Shown: piece after piece, positions 37,720 to 47,213 of the stretch | How the letters are laid out: every line of letters starts with the position of its first letter | Numbering within the stretch: position 1 is the first letter of the stretch | Source: RI-153 sp963721725 | Lineage (GTDB): Bacteria > Chloroflexota > Anaerolineae > Caldilineales > Caldilineaceae | Length of the DNA stretch: 64,000 nucleotides | Direction of reading: 5' to 3' | Assembly (NCBI GenBank): GCA_963721725.1 | Contig: CAVRLX010000018.1 | Span: forward strand, 26,308 to 90,307 | Notes under the pieces: generated by a model | Told to the model about the DNA's origin: nothing | What the model saw: only the letters and a program-made list of their open reading frames with translations | The model's database searches: none | Made by a program: the position numbers and the translations under genes

Positions 37720-38622
37720 ATGAAATTGAGATTGTGGAAATTGTCCCCCCGCTCCCCCCGACGGTGGCACATGGGGCTGCTCTCGTTGGCAGTAATCTTT
37801 TTATTGGGTGATGTGATGTACAGCCCCGGTCTCCCTGTGCCAAACGGGAAGGCAACCACACTAGCCCATCAACTTGACCCCATTGTATGTGATGCCGATC
37901 TGGTGCGATCAGGCGATCCGTTGCAAAGCCACTACTTCTATAGCAAACGCTACGGCTGGTTTGACAAGTCCCATTTTTACACGGGAAACCCTGCCAAACT
38001 CATTGACGATGTCCGCCGTGTGTCAGACCGCGGCGGCGGCATCATTCGTGTCCGCCAAGAGATCCACGGCGGCGTCACAGGCTACACGGCCCGCTATGCC
38101 GTGGCCGCCGACATTCCCGAAGCCAAACTACTGGGCGTGGCCTTGGGTATTTATTACGACTGGAGCCACCGTTTTGAAACCTGGGAAGGTCAACCGCCCC
38201 AAGGTTTTTGGGGGCCGTTCACAGCCTTTGCCCTGGAAGATCTCCCCTCCCATTATGTCAGCTTTTTTGCCAGCGCCAACGATCTGCCGATTGCCTATGT
38301 GCTGGCCTGTTACCTGGGCGGGGTCGAACGCACAGAAATCGAGCCGCCGCGCCTGAGTTGGATGGTGGAAAAGGATTTGCCCGCTGTGGAAGGCATCCCC
38401 GTGGTTCAGCAGATCGCCAACCGCTCTTTTGCCCCGCTGATCTATACCGACGAAGGGTGGCAGAATATACCCTGGCCCAAACATATGCGCATTGCCTCGA
38501 TTGGCAGCAGCAGCGGGCTTTGGGATTTTGTAGAGGATTCGGGTTGGTATCTCCACGGGCGTCTCACCAGCGATAGCGGCGTGTTGGGCGTCCTCTTTTC
38601 CGTCTATGAAAGCATCAACTAA
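37720..38622 (+). CDS. Membrane-anchored protein of unknown function
   Basis: About 300 residues from the ATG at 37720 (a GTG 6 bases earlier is possible). Residues 18-35 form a hydrophobic signal anchor (HMGLLSLAVIFLLGDVM). The exported part has no repeat or common motif I can name. Conserved-looking patches are YGWFDKSHFYTGNPAKLIDD, LGIYYDWSHRFETWEG and FALEDLPSHYVSFFASAN; the order resembles DUF4056-type proteins, but that is tentative. It lies alone between mcrC and the DoxX-like gene. Confidence 0.65.
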   Translation: MKLRLWKLSPRSPRRWHMGLLSLAVIFLLGDVMYSPGLPVPNGKATTLAHQLDPIVCDADLVRSGDPLQSHYFYSKRYGWFDKSHFYTGNPAKLIDDVRRVSDRGGGIIRVRQEIHGGVTGYTARYAVAADIPEAKLLGVALGIYYDWSHRFETWEGQPPQGFWGPFTAFALEDLPSHYVSFFASANDLPIAYVLACYLGGVERTEIEPPRLSWMVEKDLPAVEGIPVVQQIANRSFAPLIYTDEGWQNIPWPKHMRIASIGSSSGLWDFVEDSGWYLHGRLTSDSGVLGVLFSVYESIN

Positions 38623-38772
38623 TCGTAAAGTGAACTCGCATAAGGCCGCGGGTTGCCCCAGACTTTCATTTCATCGTCGCTTCTCCATAAGATTGTGCGT
38701 AGCCTCTCAGACAAGGTTTCGCAGATAGGGTAAGATAGAATCGATTTGTGTTCTATTTCACAAGGAGGGGCT

Positions 38773-39276
38773 ATGTCGGTGCGAAAACAAGTGCGCCAGG
38801 GGGATCTGCGTTCTGCGTTTGATCAAGTAGATGCGGCGATTACCATGTGGATGGCGCGCTATGGCCTGCTGATTTTGCGTGTGGGATTGGGGATTGTTTT
38901 CTTTTGGTTTGGCGTGCTCAAGTTTTTTCCCGGCTACAGCCCGGCGGAAGATCTGGTACGCAATACCGTCTACTTTGTCGATCCCGATCTCTTTATCCCC
39001 GTGCTGGCAACCTGGGAAGCGCTGATCGGCTTGGGGCTGATCTTTGGCAAGTGGATGCGTGTGACCTTGCTGTTGCTCTTTTTACAGATGCCGGGGACCG
39101 CGTTGCCTCTGCTCTTGCTGCCGGATGTGGTCTGGACGCATTTCCCCTTTGGCCTGACGTTGGAGGGGCAGTACATCATCAAAAATCTGGTGCTGATTGG
39201 CGCGGGGATTGTGTTGGGCGGCACGGTGCGCGGCGGGGGCATCTCGCCGGAGCCGCTGCCCCAGAAGCGGGCATAA
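38773..39276 (+). CDS. DoxX-like membrane protein
   Basis: 167 residues from the ATG at 38773, 6 bases after AAGGAGGGG; a longer frame from 38746 is unsupported. Four hydrophobic helices are visible, with LLILRVGLGIVFFWFGVLKFFPGYSPAE near the start and LEGQYIIKNLVLIGAGIVLGG near the end, the DoxX/DUF417 layout. Family members are small quinone-linked or redox-associated membrane proteins; the function of this one is not known. It converges with the enolase-family gene. Confidence 0.78.
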   Translation: MSVRKQVRQGDLRSAFDQVDAAITMWMARYGLLILRVGLGIVFFWFGVLKFFPGYSPAEDLVRNTVYFVDPDLFIPVLATWEALIGLGLIFGKWMRVTLLLLFLQMPGTALPLLLLPDVVWTHFPFGLTLEGQYIIKNLVLIGAGIVLGGTVRGGGISPEPLPQKRA

Positions 39277-39284
39277 TCAGTGGC

Positions 39285-40441
39285 TCATTTGTGCAGCGCG
39301 TGCGCCACGCTCAGCCGCTCCACCACGCGCTCGTCCACCTCGATGCCCAGCCCTGGCCCCGATGGCACAGCCACATAACCGCCAACCTGTTCAAACGGCT
39401 GGCTGCACACCTCGTCGCGGATGGCGCTGGGCGTGCGGTCAAATTCCATGGTCGGCTCTTGCATAAACGGCTGCGGATCACGCGCTGGCGGGCAGGGCGG
39501 CAGCGTGGCGGTGACGTGCAACGTGGCCGCGATCATAATGGGCGAGGCCCACGACGTGGGGGTTGACCCCAATGCCAAAGGCGTTCGCCATCTCGGCCAC
39601 GCGGCGCATCTCGGTGATGCCACCCACGTGCGCGATGTCGGGCTGGGCAATGTCAAAGGCGCGACGAGCGCAAAAGTCCTTAAACTCATAGCGCATGCGC
39701 AACACTTCGCCCCCGGCAATCGCCATAGGCAGGGCCGCCTTGACCTGTAGATAGGCGTCAATGTCACGCGCATCGACCGGCTCCTCGAACCAGAGAATGT
39801 CGTAGTCGGCAAGCTTCTCGCCCATGCGGATGGCCGGTGGCAGCATTGTAGGCTTGATTAGCGTCTACAGCCAGATAGACGTCCGGCCCGATGGCATCGC
39901 GCAACGCCGCCACCCGTTTGACATCTTCGTTCATGGGCAGCCCGCCCACTTTGGTCTTCATGCCCAAAAAGCCCGCGTCCACGTAACTGCGCGCCTCGTC
40001 CAACAGCCGGTCGGGAAACTCGCCCTCTGTGTAATAAAGCCCTGTGGCATAGACCGCTACTTTGTCACGAATGCGCCCACCCAGCATGTCCGAAACCGAC
40101 AGCCCCGCTGCTTTCCCGGCAATGTCCCACAGGGCAATGTCCACACCGCTGATGGCGCTGCCGCCAATCCCGCTGGCTGTGCCGCTGTTATAGAGGGCAC
40201 TGAACATCTTGTGCCAGAGGCCCACACGATCGGCGGGGTCCTGGCCCAAGAGCATCGGCGCAAAATCACCGACCATTGTGGCTGCGGCTCCGCCTGCGCC
40301 TTCGCCCCAGCCCACAATGCCCTCGTCGGTGCTGATTTTGACGAGGCCCGTGGTGCGCTGATCGATCCAGCCCTGTGACCATCCAAACGGACGGCCCAGT
40401 GAACTTTGCAGTGTAAAGGTTTCGATAGAGGTGATTTTCAT
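39285..40441 (-). CDS. Mandelate racemase/muconate lactonizing enzyme family, two frame breaks
   Basis: Start ATG 40441 (MKITSIETFTLQSS). The frame changes near 39835 (NAAT, then AIRMGEKLADYDILWFEEP after dropping one base) and near 39553 (NPHV, then WASPIMIAATLH after dropping one base). Reassembled, it has about 385 residues with the enolase-superfamily metal ligands AVDANQAY (Asp), WFEEPVD (Glu), GGEVLRMRYEF (Glu), and the PHVW block. Enzymes of this family abstract a proton alpha to a carboxylate of sugar acids. The neighbouring Gfo/Idh gene suggests sugar-acid catabolism. The substrate is unknown. Confidence 0.85.
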
Positions 40442-40563
40442 CGCTGCTCTCTTCGCGTGATGGGATGGATGATCAATGCTGCCATACGGGCAATGGACAC
40501 TATATACATACTGCGCAGTACACAAGGAGAGTTTTCAAAGAGCAAAAACTGCTCCTTTTTCAT

Positions 40564-41622
40564 CTATGCTCTTTTGTCTTCATTTCGTATAGGCAGTTCA
40601 ACGGGTTGGCCCAACGCCGCCGAGTGGTAAATGGCGCGCACGATCTCGACGGAACGGCGCGCCTCGGCCCCTGGGATGGCCGGCGGGCGGCCCTCGCGGA
40701 TGGCCCCGATGAGGTCCACGATCTGGCGGCGATGGTTCTCAAAGCCAATCGCCATAGGATCGGTGGCTCCGCTGCCGTCTGGCTTCTCCAGCGTGAGCAT
40801 GGCCTCTTTTTCCTCTGGCGAGCCATCTTGCAGTTCCCACTTTGCGATCTGCCCCTCCTCAATCACAATTGTGCCACGGTCGCCGTGAAGTTCCACCCGC
40901 GCCGGATCGCCGGGCCAGTTGCTCGTCGCTCCCTGGATCACACCCAGCGCGCCATTGGCAAAGGTGAGCACGGCGCTGGCGGTGTCCTCGGTCTGCATTT
41001 CATGGGCCAGCGTGGCCGTGCGCCCAAAGATGCTTTGCACCGGCCCGGCCAAATATTGGAGCAGATCAATGTTGTGGATGGACTGATTCATCAGCGCGCC
41101 GCCGCCGTCCAAATCCCACGTACCGCGCCAACTGCCGTCGTAATAGCGCTGCGGGCGAAACCACTTGACGTAACAATCGGCCAGGGTCAGCCGCCCCAGC
41201 CGTCCGGCGTCGATGGCGGCTTTGGCTTTGGCAACGCCCGCGGCAAAGCGCAGCGGAAAGACACAGGCCAGGATCACGCCAGCCTGCTCGGCAGCATCGA
41301 GAATCGAATCGACACGGGGCAGGGTGATGTCAATGGGCTTTTCCACAAGCAGATGCTTGCCCGCCTGGGCGGCGGCAATGGCGATCTCGGCGTGGCTTCC
41401 GCTGGGCGTGGCGATGACCACGGCGTCCACGTCTGCACGGGTGACGGCATCGGCGTAATCAGCGGTCCACGCCGCGCCGGCGCGCTCAGCCAACGGGCGT
41501 CCTGTGGACTCGTTGCGGTTACAGATCACGGTGACACGGGCGTCGGAGATGTGGCCGAAGGCGTTAACATAGATTTTGGCAATGTTGCCCGCCCCGATCA
41601 GGGCAAAGTTGAGCGGTTGCAT
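40564..41622 (-). CDS. Gfo/Idh/MocA family oxidoreductase
   Basis: 352 residues. The N-terminal Rossmann domain starts MQPLNFALIGAGNIAKIYV and contains the family Lys in LLVEKPID. The C-terminal alpha/beta domain has DLDGGGALMNQSIHNIDLLQYL, with the usual catalytic His-Asp region (HNID). These NAD(P)-dependent enzymes oxidise or reduce sugars and inositols. It is 120 bases upstream of the racemase gene on the same strand, so the two may be co-transcribed for use of one carbohydrate. Confidence 0.92.
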   Translation of the reverse strand: MQPLNFALIGAGNIAKIYVNAFGHISDARVTVICNRNESTGRPLAERAGAAWTADYADAVTRADVDAVVIATPSGSHAEIAIAAAQAGKHLLVEKPIDITLPRVDSILDAAEQAGVILACVFPLRFAAGVAKAKAAIDAGRLGRLTLADCYVKWFRPQRYYDGSWRGTWDLDGGGALMNQSIHNIDLLQYLAGPVQSIFGRTATLAHEMQTEDTASAVLTFANGALGVIQGATSNWPGDPARVELHGDRGTIVIEEGQIAKWELQDGSPEEKEAMLTLEKPDGSGATDPMAIGFENHRRQIVDLIGAIREGRPPAIPGAEARRSVEIVRAIYHSAALGQPVELPIRNEDKRA

Positions 41623-41667
41623 TGGGTTAGCTTTCGTTGGGTGGTGGGTGGCTCTGGTTGTCCGTCC

Positions 41668-41716
41668 GCCAGGGGATAAAGTCCCCTGGCTAGGAGCAGC
41701 GCCCCGTGAACGGGGC
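41668..41716. repeat. Pair of small GC hairpins (REP-like)
   Basis: GCCAGGGGA pairs with TCCCCTGGC (41668-41690), and GCCCC-GTGAAC-GGGGC follows (41701-41716). They lie in the intergenic gap before the Gfo/Idh start and look like a REP-type element unrelated to the larger palindromic family. Confidence 0.6.
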
Positions 41717-41803
41717 TTGTGGGGATGGGATAAAACTTCATGGATGATTGCTTTGGGATAGATTGAGCAGCGCTACAAAGGAACTTGTATGCTGCTGCAG
41801 AGT

Positions 41804-41842
41804 ATAACGGGTGGTGTGCAAAAAGTACACACCACCCGTTAT
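41804..41842. terminator. Strong hairpin between CHRD gene and Gfo/Idh gene
   Basis: ATAACGGGTGGTGTG (41804-41818) pairs exactly with CACACCACCCGTTAT (41828-41842) around a 9-base loop. It lies 33 bases after the CHRD stop (minus strand), so it is a likely terminator, although the U tract is short. Confidence 0.55.
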
Positions 41843-41874
41843 TTCAAGGCGAAGGGGATTTGCGTTGGATTACA

Positions 41875-44322
41875 CTACTCTTTGGAGATCGCTGGTAGAT
41901 AGGTGGACAACTCTTCCATCACCTGACCGCGGATCTCGCCGCCGCCGTGTGTCGTGGTGTGGATATTCACATAGTATTGTTCGGTCAACAAGTGGAGCAG
42001 TTGAAGATCATCCAACCAGAGACAGCCGCCCAACGGGTTGGCGGCATCCAGCACAGCGCCCTCACTGCTGCTAAAGAGCGGAAAGACCACCCCGCCATTC
42101 TTGCCTGCAATGCCGCGGTGGATGTGCGCCGCCGTGGCGTTTTGGGTGTTGGAGACGCTCACCGTATAGCGCAGCCCACCCATGAGCGGATCGAGCGAGA
42201 AGTGGGCATGGCCGAATGCATTTGTCATAACTGGCGGCACTTCGTTTGTCCCCGATAGCGCTGACATGAAGTCTGTCGGTGGCGTAGCATCCTCAATCTG
42301 GCCGCGGATCTCGCCGCTGCCGTGGGCCGAGGTGTGGACATTGATATAGTATTTCTCGCCGATGAGATCCATTAATTGGGCATTGGACAAGGCAAGCGTG
42401 CCGCTAATCGGGCTGGCGGGATCAAACGTGCCTGTGCCATTAAAGAGCGTGAAGATTACGCCGCCGTTCGTGCCCGCCGCCGCTTTATGGATGTGGGCCA
42501 TGCTGATGTTGCTGATATTGTCCACGCCCACCCAGTAATTCAGACTGGTGGCCTGATCGTTCAGTGTCAACACACCCACGCCTGAAGCCAGCGTAGTGGT
42601 AATGGGCGGCACTTCGTTCAGACCAGAAAGCTGGCTGGCAAACGCACGCGGTCCACCCACCTGGCCGCGCAGTTCGCCGCCACCGTGGGCCGAGGTGTGG
42701 ATGTTCACATAATATTGGCCGGTAAGCAGATCTACCCAGTTTTGGGCGTTCAAGTGCAATGCGTTGCCAATCGGCGCGCCCGGGCCAAACGTGCCGCCGC
42801 CACTATTGCTAAAGATCGGGAAGATCACGCCGCCGTTGACACCCATCGCTCCCTTGTGGATGTGGGCCGCGCTGACGTTGCTGACTTCTGTGATCACCAC
42901 GCTATAGTGCAGCTTATCCACCAGGGGATTGAGGGTGAAGCGGGCGATGCCCACAGCGGGCGAATTCACAGCGGGAACCTCGAAACGGGCCGCCAGGGGG
43001 GCCATCATGTGCGTCTCTGGCGTCAGGCTATGTACCTGGCCGCGCATCTCGCCGCCGCCGTGTGCCGAGGTGTGGATGTTAATGTAGTAGCGCCCGGCGA
43101 TAAGATCGATTACCTGGGTTGGGGTCAACGTCAGCGTGCCGCTGAGCGGGCGTGCCTCATCCAGCACTGCGCCGCCACCACTGCTGAAGATCGGGAAGAT
43201 CACCCCGCCGTTGGAGCCAGCCGGGGCTTTGTGGATGTGGGCCGCCGTGGCCGCGCGGAGATTGTCTACATCCACTCGATAGGCCAACGTGGCGGCGTTG
43301 GCATCCAGCGCCAACACCCCATAGCCCGTGGCGTTGGTATTCACTGGCGGCACTTCGCGTGCGCCACAGATGCAGGCATCAAAGAGTTGCGTGCCCCCTA
43401 TCTGGCCGCGAATCTCGCCGCCGCCGTGGGCTAAAGTGTGAACATTGACATAGAAGAAGCCCGTCAACAGATCTACCCAATCTTGACCGGCCAACATAAC
43501 CGTGCCGGTGAGGGGATTGCCCGGCCCAAAGGCGCCGCTGCCGCCGTAGAGCGGGAAGCGCACGCCGCCATTCACGCCCATGGCGCCCTTGTGGATATGG
43601 GCTGCGGTAATGCTGATAATGTCGGCCACGTCAACGCGATAGTCTAGCGTGTCTGTGGTGACCAGCGTAAACTTGGCAATGCCAGCAGCGTTGGTGCTTG
43701 TCACCGGCGGCACTTCGTAGCGGCCCAACAGGGGAGCGCTGAAATGGGTGGGTGGCGTCAAACTGCGCACTTGGCCGCGGATCTCGCCACCGCCATGCGC
43801 CGCTGTATGCACATTGACGTAGTAGGTGCCTGCTTTTAGATCGTTTGCCTGAGCTTCGGTCAGCGTTTGTTCACCGCTAATTGGTGTGTTCGGATTAAAC
43901 GTGCCGGTTCCGTTGAAGAGGGTGAAAATAACACCGCCGTTTGCGCCCGCGGGGGCTTTGTGAATGTGCGCTGCGCCGATGCCAGTGATGTCGGCAACAC
44001 TCACCCGATAGGTCAGCGTATAGGGCGCACTCTCGCCCACCAAGGCCAGCACGGCGCGCCCGCTGGCGAGGCTTTCCACGGCGGGCACTTCTTGGGCCGG
44101 GGAGAGGTTAGCCTCGAAGAGCAGCACACCGTGGGCGGCGATGCCATTAGGCGCAGCCAGCGATTGCGTTGAATGGTCGTGATGTGAAGGGGCATACCGA
44201 GTGGCGCTCTTTTCTGCGCCTACGGTGGTCATGCCCAGCCAAAGCGCCAAGAGCAGGCCGAGTGTCAGCGCGCCAACGAGGCGCAGCCTTTCAAAAGCAG
44301 GTGCGTGGGATTCTGTGTGCAT
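41875..44322 (-). CDS. Secreted protein with six tandem CHRD domains
   Basis: 815 residues. A signal sequence is at residues 13-37 (LVGALTLGLLLALWLGMTTVGA). Six CHRD domains of about 125 residues follow; each contains AAHIHK (or MAHIHK, AAHIHR), NGGVIF-type and YYVNIHT-x-HGGGEIRGQV motifs. CHRD is named from animal chordin, and in bacteria occurs in secreted proteins of unknown role. No enzymatic residues stand out. The C terminus ends in STYLPAISKE, another YLP-type ending. The gene is divergent from the dehydratase gene. Confidence 0.92.
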   Translation of the reverse strand: MHTESHAPAFERLRLVGALTLGLLLALWLGMTTVGAEKSATRYAPSHHDHSTQSLAAPNGIAAHGVLLFEANLSPAQEVPAVESLASGRAVLALVGESAPYTLTYRVSVADITGIGAAHIHKAPAGANGGVIFTLFNGTGTFNPNTPISGEQTLTEAQANDLKAGTYYVNVHTAAHGGGEIRGQVRSLTPPTHFSAPLLGRYEVPPVTSTNAAGIAKFTLVTTDTLDYRVDVADIISITAAHIHKGAMGVNGGVRFPLYGGSGAFGPGNPLTGTVMLAGQDWVDLLTGFFYVNVHTLAHGGGEIRGQIGGTQLFDACICGAREVPPVNTNATGYGVLALDANAATLAYRVDVDNLRAATAAHIHKAPAGSNGGVIFPIFSSGGGAVLDEARPLSGTLTLTPTQVIDLIAGRYYINIHTSAHGGGEMRGQVHSLTPETHMMAPLAARFEVPAVNSPAVGIARFTLNPLVDKLHYSVVITEVSNVSAAHIHKGAMGVNGGVIFPIFSNSGGGTFGPGAPIGNALHLNAQNWVDLLTGQYYVNIHTSAHGGGELRGQVGGPRAFASQLSGLNEVPPITTTLASGVGVLTLNDQATSLNYWVGVDNISNISMAHIHKAAAGTNGGVIFTLFNGTGTFDPASPISGTLALSNAQLMDLIGEKYYINVHTSAHGSGEIRGQIEDATPPTDFMSALSGTNEVPPVMTNAFGHAHFSLDPLMGGLRYTVSVSNTQNATAAHIHRGIAGKNGGVVFPLFSSSEGAVLDAANPLGGCLWLDDLQLLHLLTEQYYVNIHTTTHGGGEIRGQVMEELSTYLPAISKE

Positions 44323-44554
44323 TGTGTCTCACTTTCTGTGGACTGGTCCACAGTATGGAATTGTTTTTGGCGGCTCCGTAAGCTTACTACATATACGCAG
44401 ACATCTCAACCTGTTTGAAAATACCCCTGCAAAGGGATGCTTTTATGACGTCCACGCCGATTGACGAATGCGAAAGGGTCGGGTACGATTTTTGCCAGCA
44501 ACCCATTCCCCAACCCCCATCTTCTCACAGCCCACATCCCACCAAGGAGGAATC

Positions 44555-46336
44555 ATGAGTACCTCATCCAACGGACACAGCAACGGACACAGCAACGGCC
44601 TGCGTAGCGCCAACTGGTTTGGCCGCAACGATCTGGCGGGCTTTGCCGCCCGCGGCTGGACCAAAAACCAGGGCTATCCCGATCATCTTTTCGACGGACG
44701 CCCTGTCATCGGCATCTGCAACACGTGGTCGGACCTGACGCCGTGTAACGGCCACTTTCGCATCATTGCCGAGATGGTCAAGCGCGGCGTCTATGAGGCG
44801 GGCGGCTTCCCCGTGGAATTTCCTGTGATGTCCCTGGGTGAGACGCTGATGCAGCCCACCACCATGCTTTATCGCAACCTCGCCAGCATGGACGTGGAAG
44901 AGACCATCCGCGCCAACCCGCTGGATGGCGTGGTGCTGCTCACTGGCTGCGACAAGACCACGCCATCCACAATTATGGGCGCGGCCAGTGTCGATCTGCC
45001 CACAATTGTGGTCTCTGGCGGACCCATGCTCAACGGCAAGTACCGCGGCACTGATATTGGCTCTGGGACCGACGCCTATAAATTTACTGAAGAGATGCGC
45101 GCCGGTAACATGACTGTGGCCGAATATCTCGAAGCCGAGGGTAGCATCTCGCGCAGCGAAGGCCACTGCATGACCATGGGCACGGCCTCGACGATGGCCT
45201 GTATGGTGGAATCGCTGGGACTGACGCTGTCGGGCGGCGCGGCCATCCCTGCCGTGGATGCACGGCGCAAACGTACCGCCCACCTTGTGGGCAACCGCAT
45301 TGTGGAGATGGTGAAAGAGGATCTGCGCCTGTCGAAGATTTTGACACGAGAAGCTTTCGAGAACGCGATTATGTTGAATGCCGCCATTGGGGGATCGACC
45401 AATTTTATCATCCACCTGCTGGCAATTGCCGGGCGCATTGGCGTGCCGTTGGAACTGGAGGACTTCAACCGCTTTGGCAGCAGCCAGCCGTTATTGGTCA
45501 ACTTGATGCCGTCGGGCAAATATTTGATGGAAGATTTCTACTATGCCGGGGGGCTGCCCGTGGTGATTCAGGAAATGAAAGAGCGTCTGCACATGGACGC
45601 GCTTACCGTCACGGGCAAGAGCGTGGGCGAAAACACGGCGGGCGCGGTCTGCTATAACCGGGATGTGATCTCGACCATCGATGAGTGCTGGAACGAAAAG
45701 TCCGGCACGACCATCCTGTATGGCAACCTCTGCCCCGACGGCGCGGTGATCAAACCCTCGGCGGCGACGCCCGAATTGTTGCAACACCGGGGGCGGGCGC
45801 TGGTTTTTAGCAGCATAGAGGATTACTACGAGCGCATTGACGATCCGAATCTGGATGTAGATAAAGATAGCGTGCTTGTGTTGCAGGGCATTGGACCGAA
45901 GGGGTTCCCCGGTATGCCGGAAGAGGGCAAAATGGGGCTGCCCAAAAAGCTGCTCGAACAGGGCGTGCGCGACATGGTACGCATCTCCGACGGGCGCATG
46001 AGCGGCACAGCCTATGGCACTGTGGTCTTGCACGTTGCGCCGGAATCGGCTGTGGGCGGTCCGCTGGCGCTGGTGCAAAATGGCGACTGGATCGAACTTG
46101 ACGTGGCCGGGCGGCGGCTGCATCTCGACGTCTCTGACGAAGAACTGGCCCGGCGGCGCGCCGCCTGGATCGCGCCGGAGCGTCCCGTGGAACGCGGCTA
46201 TGTGCGCCTCTATACCGAACACGTGGGGCAAGCCAACACCGGCTGCGATCTGGATTTCCTCGTGGGCAAGTCGGGTTCCGAGCCAGTGCGCCAGCAGATG
46301 GGGCGTAAACTGGCTGTGGTCAAAGAGCGAGCGTGA
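44555..46336 (+). CDS. IlvD/Edd family sugar-acid dehydratase
   Basis: 593 residues from the ATG at 44555, after AAGGAGG; the open frame upstream is unsupported. The Fe-S cluster Cys are in WSDLTPCNGH, LTGCDKTTP and EGHCMTMGT. The early GWTKNQGYPDHLFDGRPVIGIC-type block and GGFPVEFPVMSLGE resemble L-arabinonate/xylonate dehydratases more than the dihydroxyacid dehydratase of valine synthesis. It dehydrates a sugar acid to a 2-keto-3-deoxy acid. The enolase-family gene at 47214 could act on a related sugar acid. Confidence 0.9.
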   Translation: MSTSSNGHSNGHSNGLRSANWFGRNDLAGFAARGWTKNQGYPDHLFDGRPVIGICNTWSDLTPCNGHFRIIAEMVKRGVYEAGGFPVEFPVMSLGETLMQPTTMLYRNLASMDVEETIRANPLDGVVLLTGCDKTTPSTIMGAASVDLPTIVVSGGPMLNGKYRGTDIGSGTDAYKFTEEMRAGNMTVAEYLEAEGSISRSEGHCMTMGTASTMACMVESLGLTLSGGAAIPAVDARRKRTAHLVGNRIVEMVKEDLRLSKILTREAFENAIMLNAAIGGSTNFIIHLLAIAGRIGVPLELEDFNRFGSSQPLLVNLMPSGKYLMEDFYYAGGLPVVIQEMKERLHMDALTVTGKSVGENTAGAVCYNRDVISTIDECWNEKSGTTILYGNLCPDGAVIKPSAATPELLQHRGRALVFSSIEDYYERIDDPNLDVDKDSVLVLQGIGPKGFPGMPEEGKMGLPKKLLEQGVRDMVRISDGRMSGTAYGTVVLHVAPESAVGGPLALVQNGDWIELDVAGRRLHLDVSDEELARRRAAWIAPERPVERGYVRLYTEHVGQANTGCDLDFLVGKSGSEPVRQQMGRKLAVVKERA

Positions 46337-46351
46337 GGCGGCAGAATCTAT

Positions 46352-46406
46352 CCGCAGATTGTGCAGATTTCACAGATTTTCAGATCGGCATCTGCACAAT
46401 CTGCGG
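46352..46406. repeat. 17-base exact inverted repeat after dehydratase gene
   Basis: CCGCAGATTGTGCAGAT (46352-46368) pairs exactly with ATCTGCACAATCTGCGG (46390-46406). It lies 15 bases after the dehydratase stop and before the antitoxin-like gene; there is no T run. Confidence 0.75.
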
Positions 46407-46457
46407 GTACAATGAACAGAGAAGTGTAAATTGTGGTTGTAAAGCAGGAGACCCAAG

Positions 46458-46751
46458 ATGACATTGACAATTACGCTGAAGCTGTCACCCGAAAAAGAAG
46501 AGGCGCTGCGCCGCAGCGTGGACAGCCGTGACCGGGAACAGGTGCGTCAGCTTTTGGTGGACGCGCTGGAACCGACCATTGATAGCATTTTCCAAAAGCC
46601 CCAGTTTTCTCATCCATCGCTCAGTATGGAAGCGTTTGACGCATTGATGGATGAATTGCTTGACTTTATTGATGAACATCGACCTGCAGATGCAGCCCCG
46701 CTTTCTGATTATGCACTCAGCCGTGAAGGAATTTATGGAGATCATCCATAG
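46458..46751 (+). CDS. VapB-like antitoxin candidate
   Basis: A 97-residue acidic protein, starting MTLTITLKLSPEKEEALRR. The N-terminal strand followed by SRDREQVRQLLVDAL looks like a small DNA-binding antitoxin domain, and the acidic tail with LMDELLDFIDEH is typical of the toxin-binding part. It ends 2 bases before the PIN-domain gene, the usual antitoxin-first order. The assignment rests mainly on the neighbour. The start follows GGAGACCC, a plausible ribosome binding site. Confidence 0.6.
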   Translation: MTLTITLKLSPEKEEALRRSVDSRDREQVRQLLVDALEPTIDSIFQKPQFSHPSLSMEAFDALMDELLDFIDEHRPADAAPLSDYALSREGIYGDHP

Positions 46752-46753
46752 CT

Positions 46754-47206
46754 ATGATCTATCTGGCTGACACTAACATTTTGCTCCGCTTTATCGATAC
46801 AAAGCACCTTTTTCATGCGCGCGCTGCCCATGCCATCAAAGGAATTCAGCAAGGTGGAGATGCCATTCAAACGACATTGCAAAACTGTGTAGAATTTTGG
46901 AATGTAGCGACTCGACCCATTGAGCGAAATGGGCTTGGCTTTAGCGTGGCCGAAGTGGATTTTGCGCTTTCGTTGATTGAACAACTCTTCCCCATCGTTC
47001 CTGATACGCCAGAGATCTATGCCGAATGGCGGCGTCTCGTTGTAACCTATCGGGTTTCTGGCGTGCAGGTTCACGACGCCCGTCTGGTTGCCCTAATGAA
47101 GGTTCACGGGCTTACCCACATCCTCACCTTGAACAGAGCCGATTTTGCGCGCTACAGCCCCGAAGGGATTGTGGCAATCGAGCCGGCACAACCAGATATC
47201 GAATGA
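46754..47206 (+). CDS. PIN-domain ribonuclease toxin (VapC-like)
   Basis: 150 residues with the PIN acidic set: Asp6 in YLADTNILLRF, Glu47 in NCVEFWNVA, Asp108 in QVHDARLVALM and Asp130 in TLNRADFARY. PIN toxins are metal-dependent RNases that cleave tRNA or rRNA and are held by a partner antitoxin. It is translated right after the small acidic protein. The pair is inserted between two sugar-acid enzymes, so it was probably acquired separately from them. Confidence 0.82.
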   Translation: MIYLADTNILLRFIDTKHLFHARAAHAIKGIQQGGDAIQTTLQNCVEFWNVATRPIERNGLGFSVAEVDFALSLIEQLFPIVPDTPEIYAEWRRLVVTYRVSGVQVHDARLVALMKVHGLTHILTLNRADFARYSPEGIVAIEPAQPDIE

Positions 47207-47213
47207 GAGCACC

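Noticed and set aside
41804..41842. Operator for the divergent control of CHRD and Gfo/Idh genes
   Set aside because: The two genes are not divergent here; the hairpin lies behind the CHRD stop, so termination is the simpler reading.
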